Shown: one piece after another, positions 23,555-31,393 of the stretch
Position numbering within the stretch: position 1 is the stretch's first letter
Layout: each line of letters begins with the position of its first letter
DNA from: Bacteroidales bacterium
GTDB lineage: Bacteria; Bacteroidota; Bacteroidia; Bacteroidales; UBA932
Assembly: GCA_017559545.1 (NCBI GenBank)
Contig: JAFYRK010000003.1
Coordinates: forward strand, 1-43,819
Reading direction: 5' to 3'
DNA length: 43,819 bases
Made by a program: the position numbers and the translations under genes
The notes under the pieces: model-generated
What the model saw: only the letters and a program-made list of their open reading frames with translations
The model's database searches: none
Told to the model about the DNA's origin: nothing

Positions 23555-24379
23555 CTACTCCTTCTCTCTCAATGCCTTGATCCTACGTTTAAGCTCATGG
23601 TTCTCCTCTGTCAGATCAGACACGCCTGTATTGATGTTTGCAAGCTGGTCATCTCCGTCATAGACATATTTGAAGACCCGTCCGGTAGCCTTGTAGGCAT
23701 CTATACCGTCGGATATCCTGTATATCGGATTCACATAGTTAACCATAATGAAATAAAGGAGAAGGAATATCATCAGAAGACCAGCCCCTACAGATACGAC
23801 TCCCGGTATGATGCTTCGATAGAATCCTGCATCAAAGTTCGCGGAATTGGTCTGGAGGTCATCGTGAATTGACTCGTTAAGGACATTGATGTCGTCACGG
23901 AACTTGTTGTAACGAGGCTGCAATGTTCCGAAGAACCACTCACCGGTGTCCACGCTATCAGCCAGGAACACCTCGTCGAACTTCATTGAAGTCCTCATGA
24001 AGGCATCAAACGAAACGACTACACTATCCACCATCTCCATTCCCATCGGCGACTTGACCGAAGCCTTCAGCGAATCTGCCTGAGCTGTAAAATCCTCAAG
24101 GTCAAAGTTCGGCATGATGGCAATATCATTGGTAACCACCACAGCAAGCATCTGCTGATCATACTCTCTGGTAATGTCTGCCAGACGCTGTGACAGGTTA
24201 ATGCTCTCGATATTTGAAGATATGAGTTCCGACACATAGTCGCTCATACGTCTGTATTCCAATATGGAAATAATGCCTGACAGCAGCAATACCGCGGCTA
24301 TCGAGCCCAAAGCACGCACCAGTCTGACCCTCATCGAAGGCCTTTTCTCCTGGTTGCGTCTGAATAATCTGAATGCCAT
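23555..24379 (-). CDS. Orphan membrane receptor: 4-helix-bundle sensor and HAMP-like region, no output domain
   Basis: 274 residues. A basic N-terminus is followed by a membrane helix (about 21-40), a periplasmic helical domain (41-188) like the sensor of chemoreceptors and histidine kinases, a second membrane helix (189-213), a HAMP-like segment (NPIYRISDGIDAYKATG, 217-233) and a final coiled coil (LTEENHELKRRIKALREKE). It has no kinase, methyl-accepting or cyclase domain. It is 1 bp upstream of trkH copy 2, so it may signal to the channel or to a separate kinase. The ATG is at 24379 with a TATATTTG -7 box 23 bp before it. Confidence 0.8.
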   Translation of the reverse strand: MAFRLFRRNQEKRPSMRVRLVRALGSIAAVLLLSGIISILEYRRMSDYVSELISSNIESINLSQRLADITREYDQQMLAVVVTNDIAIMPNFDLEDFTAQADSLKASVKSPMGMEMVDSVVVSFDAFMRTSMKFDEVFLADSVDTGEWFFGTLQPRYNKFRDDINVLNESIHDDLQTNSANFDAGFYRSIIPGVVSVGAGLLMIFLLLYFIMVNYVNPIYRISDGIDAYKATGRVFKYVYDGDDQLANINTGVSDLTEENHELKRRIKALREKE

Positions 24380-24401
24380 ATCTGTGCATGTTTAAATCAC
24401 G

Positions 24402-24409
24402 CAAATATA
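24402..24409 (-). promoter_or_regulatory. -7 box of the receptor-trkH-helicase-dpp operon
   Basis: TATATTTG on the minus strand, 22 bp before the ATG at 24379. The -33 region is weak. Confidence 0.5.
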
Positions 24410-24421
24410 ACAATAATTAGT

Positions 24422-24429
24422 TAACTTTG
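24422..24429 (+). promoter_or_regulatory. -7 box of the GH95 gene
   Basis: TAACTTTG fits TAnnTTTG and is 17 bp before the ATG at 24447. No good -33 box is seen. It diverges from the minus-strand box 12 bp away. Confidence 0.5.
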
Positions 24430-24446
24430 CGAAAACACATCCATAT

Positions 24447-26804
24447 ATGAAAAGGTTATTCCAATTTGTCATGACCATAGCCTCAGCGGCTTCCTGCCAG
24501 ATATCTTCCGACAACACTGCAGACCATGAATCCGTCCTTTGGTATGATACGCCTGCTCAAGCATGGGAGGAGACCCTGCCTCTTGGCAACGGCAGATTGG
24601 GAATGATGCCATACGGAGGTGTTCACAAAGAAAACATCATACTGAATGAGATCTCGCTTTGGAGCGGATCAGAGGCAGATTACGCAAACCCAGATGCAGC
24701 GGCAAGCCTTCAGGAGATAAGGGCGCTGCTGACCGAAGGCAGGAATGCACAGGCGCAGGACGTGATGTACGAAAGATTCGTGCCTCACAAACCGACAGGA
24801 GGCGGAACATACGGCAGCTATGAGGTTCTGGGACAGATATGCATGGACTACCATCATGAGGCCGACAGCACAACCCTATACGAAAGAGGCCTCGACCTGA
24901 AGACAGCCACTGCATGGACCCGATATAGCATAAACGGAGTAAGACACACCAGAAGATATTACGCCTCGCGTCCGGCAGATCTTGCAGTAATCGAAGTAGA
25001 AGCAGACAGTAAAGGCGGCGTCAACTTTGACATATGTATGGACAGGGCCGGCAAATGCAGCCTTGAAGCCACTGAAGACGGCATGATAAAGATGTATGGA
25101 AGTCTGGACAGCGGCGCAGAAGGCGTTCAGGGAATGAGATATGCCGCATATGCCAGGGTCTTTACTAAAGGATCAAAGGCAACCACAGAGATTGCATCCG
25201 ACTCTACAGGAACACCATTCATTAACGTCAGAAACGCAGATAAGGCATGGATAATCACAAGCGCCGCGACAGACTATCTGGAGGCAGAAGGATACGACAG
25301 CGTTGCACGAGCAAAGGTCAAAGCAATACAAAGGCCGGAAAGACTGCACAAGGATGCCGTAATGGCTCATAAGTCACTCTACGACAGAGCCGGGATAAGC
25401 ATCATGTCCGATGCAGGAACAGAGGCCCTTCCGACCGACCAAAGGCTGAAGGCATATGCTGATGGTGCACAGGACAATGCACTTGTTTCCCTGTATTACA
25501 ATTATGGAAGATACCTGATGATTTCCAGCTGCAGGGTCGGCTGCCTGCCACCAAATCTCCAAGGACTATGGGCCAACACCTTCCACACACCATGGAACGG
25601 AGACTACCACACCAACATCAATGTCCAGATGAACCACTGGATCGTTGAGCAGGGCAACCTCAGCGAACTGCACCTGCCATTGACAGAACTGACACTCGAC
25701 CTTGTCGAAAGCGGAGAGAAGACAGCAAAGGACTTCTATGGACCTTATGCAGAGGGCTGGGTACAGCACATGATGACCAACGTGTGGAACTACACAGCAC
25801 CGGGAGAGCACCCTTCATGGGGCGCGACCAATACCGGAGGGGCATGGCTGTGCGCACACCTTTGGGAGCACTATCTATATACCGGTGACAAGGAATATCT
25901 CAAGAAAGTATATCCGGCTTTGAAAGGAGCTGCAATGTTTTTCCTGACTACCATGATAGAAGAGCCAGCAAACGGCTACCTTGTAACTGCGCCGACCTCT
26001 TCTCCGGAAAATGAATTCATCATGGACGGTCGCAGAGTCAGCATCTGCATGGGACCTACCATGGACAACCAGATTATACGAGAGCTGTTTACAAATACTT
26101 TAGAGGCAGCGGAAATCCTTGGGGAAACAGACATGGCAGAGCAGATCGGAGCCGCATTGAAGAAACTCGCTCCGCACAAGATAAGTCCTGACGGCTATCT
26201 GATGGAATGGATGGAAGACTATACAGAGGCAGACATCCGCCATAGGCACGTCTCACATCTGTACGGACTGCATCCGAGCAACCAGATATCACCATCACGC
26301 ACACCGGAACTCGCTGAAGCATGCAGAGTCACACTGAACAGAAGAGGAGACGAAGCCACAGGCTGGAGCCGTGCATGGAAGATGAACTTCTGGGCAAGGC
26401 TCGGAGACGGAAACAGAGCCCTGAAACTGTTCAGAAGCCTTCTGGAGCCAAGCCCGTCTGGCAGAAGCGCCATCAGCGGCACATATCCTAACCTGTTCTG
26501 TTCACACCCGCCGTTCCAGATCGACGGTAACTTCGGAGGCGCAGCCGGCATCGGAGAAATGCTCCTGCAGAGCCATGAAGGATTCATAAATATCCTCCCT
26601 GCACTTCCTGACGAGTGGAGAGAAGGATCTCTCAAAGGCTTCAAGGTGCGTGGTGGTGCGACCATAAACCTCACTTGGAAAGACGGACGTCCGACAGAAA
26701 TGACCGTAACAGGAGGCTGGGCAGACACGCTCAAAGTAAAGACGCCTGACGGACTCATAGAGATTCCATCAGGCGCTAAGCCATATCATATCAGATTTGA
26801 TTAA
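24447..26804 (+). CDS. Glycoside hydrolase family 95, probable alpha-L-fucosidase
   Basis: 785 residues. The N-terminus MKRLFQFVMTIASAASC ends in a Cys that may be a lipoprotein site. The family blocks are in order: LPLGNGRLGMMPYGG (45-59, beta-sandwich), NLQGLWAN, PWNGDYHTNINVQMNHW with the catalytic Asn pair, TSSPEN, RHVSHLYGLHP and GWSRAWKMNFWARL. The His two residues before the first Asn is of the type I recall for fucosidases, as opposed to the Thr in the L-galactosidase variants. It should cleave terminal alpha-1,2-fucose from host mucin or plant glycans at the cell surface or periplasm. No SusC/D genes lie nearby. The stop overlaps the next gene's stop by 4 bp, tail to tail. Confidence 0.92.
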   Translation: MKRLFQFVMTIASAASCQISSDNTADHESVLWYDTPAQAWEETLPLGNGRLGMMPYGGVHKENIILNEISLWSGSEADYANPDAAASLQEIRALLTEGRNAQAQDVMYERFVPHKPTGGGTYGSYEVLGQICMDYHHEADSTTLYERGLDLKTATAWTRYSINGVRHTRRYYASRPADLAVIEVEADSKGGVNFDICMDRAGKCSLEATEDGMIKMYGSLDSGAEGVQGMRYAAYARVFTKGSKATTEIASDSTGTPFINVRNADKAWIITSAATDYLEAEGYDSVARAKVKAIQRPERLHKDAVMAHKSLYDRAGISIMSDAGTEALPTDQRLKAYADGAQDNALVSLYYNYGRYLMISSCRVGCLPPNLQGLWANTFHTPWNGDYHTNINVQMNHWIVEQGNLSELHLPLTELTLDLVESGEKTAKDFYGPYAEGWVQHMMTNVWNYTAPGEHPSWGATNTGGAWLCAHLWEHYLYTGDKEYLKKVYPALKGAAMFFLTTMIEEPANGYLVTAPTSSPENEFIMDGRRVSICMGPTMDNQIIRELFTNTLEAAEILGETDMAEQIGAALKKLAPHKISPDGYLMEWMEDYTEADIRHRHVSHLYGLHPSNQISPSRTPELAEACRVTLNRRGDEATGWSRAWKMNFWARLGDGNRALKLFRSLLEPSPSGRSAISGTYPNLFCSHPPFQIDGNFGGAAGIGEMLLQSHEGFINILPALPDEWREGSLKGFKVRGGATINLTWKDGRPTEMTVTGGWADTLKVKTPDGLIEIPSGAKPYHIRFD

Positions 26805-27595
26805 AGATTGAACAGCGGCGAAGGATATTGCCTTGGGAGACACCTCAGGGCAACGCTTCCCTTTTCCACTCCCAATTCCTTCAAAGCCTGAGCCGCACAC
26901 TCATAAGCAAGGTCATGAGTATTGTTGTTCTCGCTGAGGTGGCACAGGAATATGTTCTTCAGGCCAGGGTGCCAGAACCGCTTGATGGCGCTGGCGCACT
27001 CATCATTGCTGAGATGGCCACAACCCTGGACAATCCTCATCTTAAGTTCATAAGTATATGGACCGCTCATCAGCATGTCCATATCATAATTTGACTCGAC
27101 AACCACGGTATCAGCCTGACGTGCAAATTCCACCGCCTCGTCTGTCATGCGCCCTATATCAGTCATTATCACAAACTTATGATCACCTGTATCAATAACA
27201 TATCCTACTGTCTGGGTAGCATCATGAGGTACAACGAAATAGCGGATCTTCATTCCGGCAACCTCGTTCCATGCACCCTCATCAAGCACGCGACGATAGC
27301 CTCCGATGACAGGAGCAGTGAAAGTATGACGCGCAAGAGCATCGTGGATTGCCTTGGCTGTATATACAGGCTTTTTGAAACGCTTGCAGAAAGGTCCCAG
27401 ATGGCGGATATGGTCCAGATGGTCATGCGTTACAAGCACAGCCGAAAATGAGTCCAGGGACAGATTATACTCCTGGAATATCTTCCTCAACCTCACTGAA
27501 CCAACTCCTGCATCTATAAGGAGTCCGCCCTTGTCCGAGGAGAGATAATAGCAGTTGCCGCAGCTACCGCTGGAAAGACTCATGAACTTTACCAT
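26801..27595 (-). CDS. MBL-fold metallohydrolase (YycJ/WalJ family)
   Basis: 264 residues from the ATG at 27595, which overlaps the stop of the HAD gene by one base (TGATG). The metal motif is THDHLDH (about 57-63); other ligands are in VVPHDATQ, MTDIGR and LCHLSENNN. The start MVKFMSLSSGSCGNCYYLSS is characteristic of the YycJ family, of which the Gram-positive member may act as a DNA-end 5'-exonuclease. Its role here is unknown, and the nuclease function is only an analogy. Confidence 0.88.
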   Translation of the reverse strand: MVKFMSLSSGSCGNCYYLSSDKGGLLIDAGVGSVRLRKIFQEYNLSLDSFSAVLVTHDHLDHIRHLGPFCKRFKKPVYTAKAIHDALARHTFTAPVIGGYRRVLDEGAWNEVAGMKIRYFVVPHDATQTVGYVIDTGDHKFVIMTDIGRMTDEAVEFARQADTVVVESNYDMDMLMSGPYTYELKMRIVQGCGHLSNDECASAIKRFWHPGLKNIFLCHLSENNNTHDLAYECAAQALKELGVEKGSVALRCLPRQYPSPLFNL

Positions 27596-28224
27596 CAGCA
27601 ACCCTCCCTGTTCAATACGTCATAAATAACAGCGGAAAGGTCAGTGCCCGGCTCGTAATACACAGCCGGAAGACCAGCCTCAATCGAGCCGTCAACATTT
27701 TTCTGAGAGTCATCGATGAACAACATCTGCTCCGCCGGAAGACCTATCTCACGCATAACAGCCTCATAAAATGACTTTGACGGCTTCAGAGCCTTCATCT
27801 CAAACGAGAAAAAGCATTTGATGAAGATATCCTTGAGCGGTATGCCTGCGTCATCAAACATCTTGCTTGAGAAAGGAAGACATATCGCATTATTGTTACT
27901 GAGCATATAAAGATCATACTTATCTGACAGATCCTTAAGAAGCTGCACCTTGGAAGGTTCTATGCCTGCAAGAATATGCGACATAGCCTCGTCCACCTCT
28001 GCCTCAGTCGCACCCGGCCTTGATCCCGCCAGCACAATCGCACGGAACTCTTCAGCCGAGAGAGTTCCCTCTTCCAGATCGCCGTATATGCCTTTCTGAT
28101 GGCATGCATCGATTATCTGGTCTATATCATGATATCCCAGTTTCTCCTTGAAGGTCTTCTTACAGTCTTCAATGTCGAGGTCCACAAGGACACCTCCCAT
28201 ATCAAATATCAACGCCTTAATCAT
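27595..28224 (-). CDS. HAD-superfamily phosphatase (HAD-IA, YihX-like)
   Basis: 209 residues from the ATG at 28224; it overlaps the stop of the TPR gene by 8 bp. Motif I is LIFDMGGVLVDL (4-15), with the second Asp replaced by Gly as in the GGV type, motif II is LYMLSNNN, the Lys is in the MKALKPSKSFYE block and motif IV is MLFIDDSQKNV. These fit small soluble phosphatases for sugar phosphates or nucleotides. The substrate cannot be read. The odd first motif (DMGG, not DxDG) is common in the YihX branch. Confidence 0.88.
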   Translation of the reverse strand: MIKALIFDMGGVLVDLDIEDCKKTFKEKLGYHDIDQIIDACHQKGIYGDLEEGTLSAEEFRAIVLAGSRPGATEAEVDEAMSHILAGIEPSKVQLLKDLSDKYDLYMLSNNNAICLPFSSKMFDDAGIPLKDIFIKCFFSFEMKALKPSKSFYEAVMREIGLPAEQMLFIDDSQKNVDGSIEAGLPAVYYEPGTDLSAVIYDVLNREGC

Positions 28225-30232
28225 TGTTCTCCTCACAGTATTTCTTTATGACACCATACGCATCCGCCACGCCGAGCTCTCCGGCACGCGAAAGGTCGAT
28301 GCATCCTTTTTCCTTATCCTTAAGATATATCAGTACAAGGCCCCTGTTGAAATAAGCATCACCCATATAAGGGTACAGCTCGATGGCCTTGGTATAGTTC
28401 TCTATTGATGCCAGATGTTCCTCCGACAGGCAGTAAAGGTTGCCGAGGTTGAAATATACATACGGTATAAGAGGCACTATGTCGGCAGCCACCTTCATGT
28501 CCTCTATAGCCTCACTATAGTCATATTGCCTTACCACGCGATCCTTCACCCTTGCCCTCGCAGCTCCGGCATCGTCCATAGAGAGCACCTGCACATTATT
28601 GTCTATGCTGGCCAGGAACTCAATCATCTCTGCACGTAGAGCACCTCTATTCATATAATAAAAGGCACTGTAGAGGGACTCCACGTCCTGCTCTCCCTCA
28701 GATGAAGCCTTGATAGCTCCACTATAGTATGCCAGCGCTGAATTGAAGCGTTTCAGGTCATTCTCATAAAGGGCACGCACAAAAAGATGCTCAGCATCGT
28801 TTCCATCCCAACCATATCTCTGGGCCTGCAAGAGCTGTTCATCTGTAAGCACAACAGGTTCATTGACAACCTTGACTCCAACAGGAAGTTCACTCTCCAT
28901 CCTCGTCATGAGAGGATTCTCATAACCTCTTGACAAAGCATAGCTTACCATATCCTTCTCGCCCGAAAGAACAAACTTATACAGAGGACGGAGCTTCACG
29001 TCGATGTCCCTGTTCTGCAGGAGCTCGTCGTTGAAATCCTTCTTTGCAAACTCTGCATCCAGAGACAGCAGGGCACTGTATTTCTTTGTCGTATCAGCAA
29101 ACGATGTCGCATCGGACATACTCTTTTCCCTATACTCCCTCACTTTCCTCTGCGCCGTATCATAGTCTTTCTTAGAGGACTTGTAATCACCAAGAAGATT
29201 TTTCACGTACGACCTGTTCATATAGGCCTTGGCAAAATCAGGATACAGTTCTATGGCCCTGTCATAATCCTCAAGAGCATTCTTGTATTGGCCCATCTCT
29301 ATGAATATGGATGCACGGTTGAAATACGCCAGCACATTCTCCGGATTGATATTGAGCACACGGTCCATATCATCGAGAGCCTCCTCATAAGCGCCAAGCT
29401 GCGCATGTATCAGACCTCGGTTATAGAGGGTAAGGGCATTGCCAGGCTCATCCTCAAGCACCTGATTAAGGTCATCCATAGCCTCTCTGTAGCGCTCCTG
29501 CTCATAATACATGATGGCTCTGTTAAAATACGCGAACGTATTGGCAGTGTCCAGACTTATCGCCATATCCATGTCGGCTATGGCTTTATCATAATCCTTC
29601 TGTGATGCGTACAGACGACCTCTGCGGACGTATCCCTCCGGATCGAAGCGGTCAAGCTTTATCGCCTTGTTATAATCGGACACAGCCTTGAGGGTGTCAC
29701 CCAGGAAAAGGTAACTCGCTCCTCTGTTCAGGTATGCGGAAGGATCCTTAGGCTCTTTTCTGATATACTTATCGAAGTCAGCAATCGCCTTATCGAACTG
29801 CTGGGACAGGAAGTATGTCACTCCACGACTGAAATACAGCCCTATGAATCCAGGACGAAGGTCTATGGCTGTCTGCAAGTCAGCAAGGGCTTGATCATAA
29901 TTGCCGAAACGGCTTTCTGTGATTCCTCTATAATGATATCCGGAAGTGAATACGGGGTTGATCCGCACCGACCTGTCGAAATCGTTCCTTGCTCCCCTGA
30001 GGTCACCGAGATTGTACTTTGCTATGCCTCTGAAGAAGAAAGTATAATAGTCAGCTGTATCCAGCTGGGCCAGAACATTGAAATTATCGATAGCCTGGGC
30101 GTATTTACCGTCTGCGAGAGCATTTCTTCCACGCATATAGAATACATCCTTGTCATATTGGGCATATGCATACGAGCCCCTTATCGAAAAGAAAAGGAGC
30201 AACACCGCCAGACATTTCAGAATCCTATGCAT
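28217..30232 (-). CDS. Secreted tetratricopeptide repeat protein
   Basis: 671 residues from the ATG at 30232; the frame is open to 30304, but a promoter lies in that part. A signal peptide (MHRILKCLAVLLLFFSIRGSYAYAQ) is followed by about ten TPR units in the first 360 residues (motifs such as AYFNRAIMYYEQERYREAMDDLNQVLEDEP), a less regular middle part and two more TPRs near the C-terminus (AYFNRGLVLIYLKDKEKG). No catalytic domain is seen. It probably serves as a periplasmic scaffold. It starts an operon with the HAD and MBL genes. Confidence 0.88.
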   Translation of the reverse strand: MHRILKCLAVLLLFFSIRGSYAYAQYDKDVFYMRGRNALADGKYAQAIDNFNVLAQLDTADYYTFFFRGIAKYNLGDLRGARNDFDRSVRINPVFTSGYHYRGITESRFGNYDQALADLQTAIDLRPGFIGLYFSRGVTYFLSQQFDKAIADFDKYIRKEPKDPSAYLNRGASYLFLGDTLKAVSDYNKAIKLDRFDPEGYVRRGRLYASQKDYDKAIADMDMAISLDTANTFAYFNRAIMYYEQERYREAMDDLNQVLEDEPGNALTLYNRGLIHAQLGAYEEALDDMDRVLNINPENVLAYFNRASIFIEMGQYKNALEDYDRAIELYPDFAKAYMNRSYVKNLLGDYKSSKKDYDTAQRKVREYREKSMSDATSFADTTKKYSALLSLDAEFAKKDFNDELLQNRDIDVKLRPLYKFVLSGEKDMVSYALSRGYENPLMTRMESELPVGVKVVNEPVVLTDEQLLQAQRYGWDGNDAEHLFVRALYENDLKRFNSALAYYSGAIKASSEGEQDVESLYSAFYYMNRGALRAEMIEFLASIDNNVQVLSMDDAGAARARVKDRVVRQYDYSEAIEDMKVAADIVPLIPYVYFNLGNLYCLSEEHLASIENYTKAIELYPYMGDAYFNRGLVLIYLKDKEKGCIDLSRAGELGVADAYGVIKKYCEENND

Positions 30233-30291
30233 ATCGAAAAATTTTGCTAATTTCGCGGCCTGATTGCGCAGGCAATCCACACGCCAAACTA

Positions 30292-30322
30292 CAAAGATAG
30301 TCATTTATTACGCTCATGCAGA
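30292..30322 (-). promoter_or_regulatory. Promoter of the TPR-HAD-MBL operon
   Basis: Minus strand: TCTG (30319-30322), 19 bp, TATCTTTG (30292-30299). It overlaps the start codon of the divergent M28 gene at 30316, so the first codons of that gene lie inside the promoter. Leader length is about 55 nt. Confidence 0.6.
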
Positions 30323-31347
30323 CAAAAACCGCCAAAAATTCCTTAAGATGCGCTATTATTTCAATAGCCGCAGCGGTTATCTGCACCATCGGTGCTTCCG
30401 CCCAGAACACGATGATCCGCGAGCATCATTCCGCACGAAAGCTAGTCACAAACTCCATACTTAATGAACGCATAGAACATCTTTGCGACAGTCTTTGCGA
30501 AGGCCGAGGCAGCGGACAACGAGGCGGAGGACTTGCCGCCATCTGGCTGCAGAGGGAGTTTGAGAGAATCGGTCTGATGAAGATGAGCGGAGGATATGCC
30601 CATGCAGTCCCTCTCAATAACGGGAAATACGGAAGAAACATCATAGGCATGCTACCTGGTTCCAAGGCGACGACTCGCGACAGATATGTAATTGTCGGAG
30701 CACATTACGACCACCTCGGAACCTTGGACGGCAAAATGTATCCGGGAGCCGACGCAAATGCCTCAGGTACAGCCGCTTTACTAAGTCTGGCCGAGATGCT
30801 TTCAGAATACAGGAACGAGGGCAACACCCACGACTATAACGTAATCTTCGTGGCTTTTGATGCCAAGGAATATGACATGGCAGGTTCCAAGGCGCTTTGG
30901 AAAATGATTGAAAACGGCCAGCTCGGAGACCCGCAGTCAGGCAAGACAATAACCAAAGACAAGATAGCATTGATGGTCAACATAGACCAGATAGGCTGCA
31001 CAATTTCACCATTGGCATCGGGCAGGAAAGACTACATCATAATGCTTGGAAACGAGTCATTGAAGCCGAGCAGGAGAGACCTTCTGCGCACATGCAACCG
31101 AATGTTCGCAATTGATCTGGAGATCGACCTCACATACTACGGAAGCAAGAATTTCACGCGCATGTTCTACCGACTCTCGGACCAGAGGATATTCATTGAC
31201 AACGGCATTCCTGCAGTATTTTTCACCTCCGGCATCACGATGAATACAAACAAGACCCGCGACAACGCAAAGACAATCGACACAGAAATACTACGTAAAA
31301 GGATTTTTCTGATGTATCATTGGATTGAGAAGATGCTTAGATACTAA
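30316..31347 (+). CDS. M28-family peptidase homologue with altered metal and base residues
   Basis: 343 residues. A signal peptide (to about residue 29, IGASAQ) is followed by an M28 domain. Compared with the family, H130 (VGAHYDHLG), D146 (PGADANASG), E185 and D224 (NIDQIG) are kept. The catalytic base of the usual EE pair is Lys (K184, FDAKEYDMAGS), and the last Zn ligand, normally His in SDH, is Gln (Q290, LSDQRIF). It may be inactive or have changed chemistry. The start is inside the divergent TPR promoter. The stop TAA is within a long palindrome. Confidence 0.85.
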   Translation: MQTKTAKNSLRCAIISIAAAVICTIGASAQNTMIREHHSARKLVTNSILNERIEHLCDSLCEGRGSGQRGGGLAAIWLQREFERIGLMKMSGGYAHAVPLNNGKYGRNIIGMLPGSKATTRDRYVIVGAHYDHLGTLDGKMYPGADANASGTAALLSLAEMLSEYRNEGNTHDYNVIFVAFDAKEYDMAGSKALWKMIENGQLGDPQSGKTITKDKIALMVNIDQIGCTISPLASGRKDYIIMLGNESLKPSRRDLLRTCNRMFAIDLEIDLTYYGSKNFTRMFYRLSDQRIFIDNGIPAVFFTSGITMNTNKTRDNAKTIDTEILRKRIFLMYHWIEKMLRY

Positions 31348-31380
31348 AACACGCAAATATTTCTTATATTTGCGTGTTTT
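31346..31380. terminator. 15-bp palindrome: terminator of the M28 gene with an embedded promoter -7 box
   Basis: AAAACACGCAAATAT (31346-31360), loop TTCTT, ATATTTGCGTGTTTT (31366-31380): a perfect 15-bp stem ending in TTTT, starting within the M28 stop codon. TATATTTG (31365-31372) inside it is a full -7 match for the msbA gene, with the leader starting near 31377. Confidence 0.75.
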
Positions 31381-31393
31381 ACATTTAAACATC

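Noticed and set aside
26801-27595. Beta-lactamase (antibiotic resistance)
   Set aside because: The start MVKFMSLSSGSCGNCYYL and THDHLDH fit the YycJ family, and there is no signal peptide.
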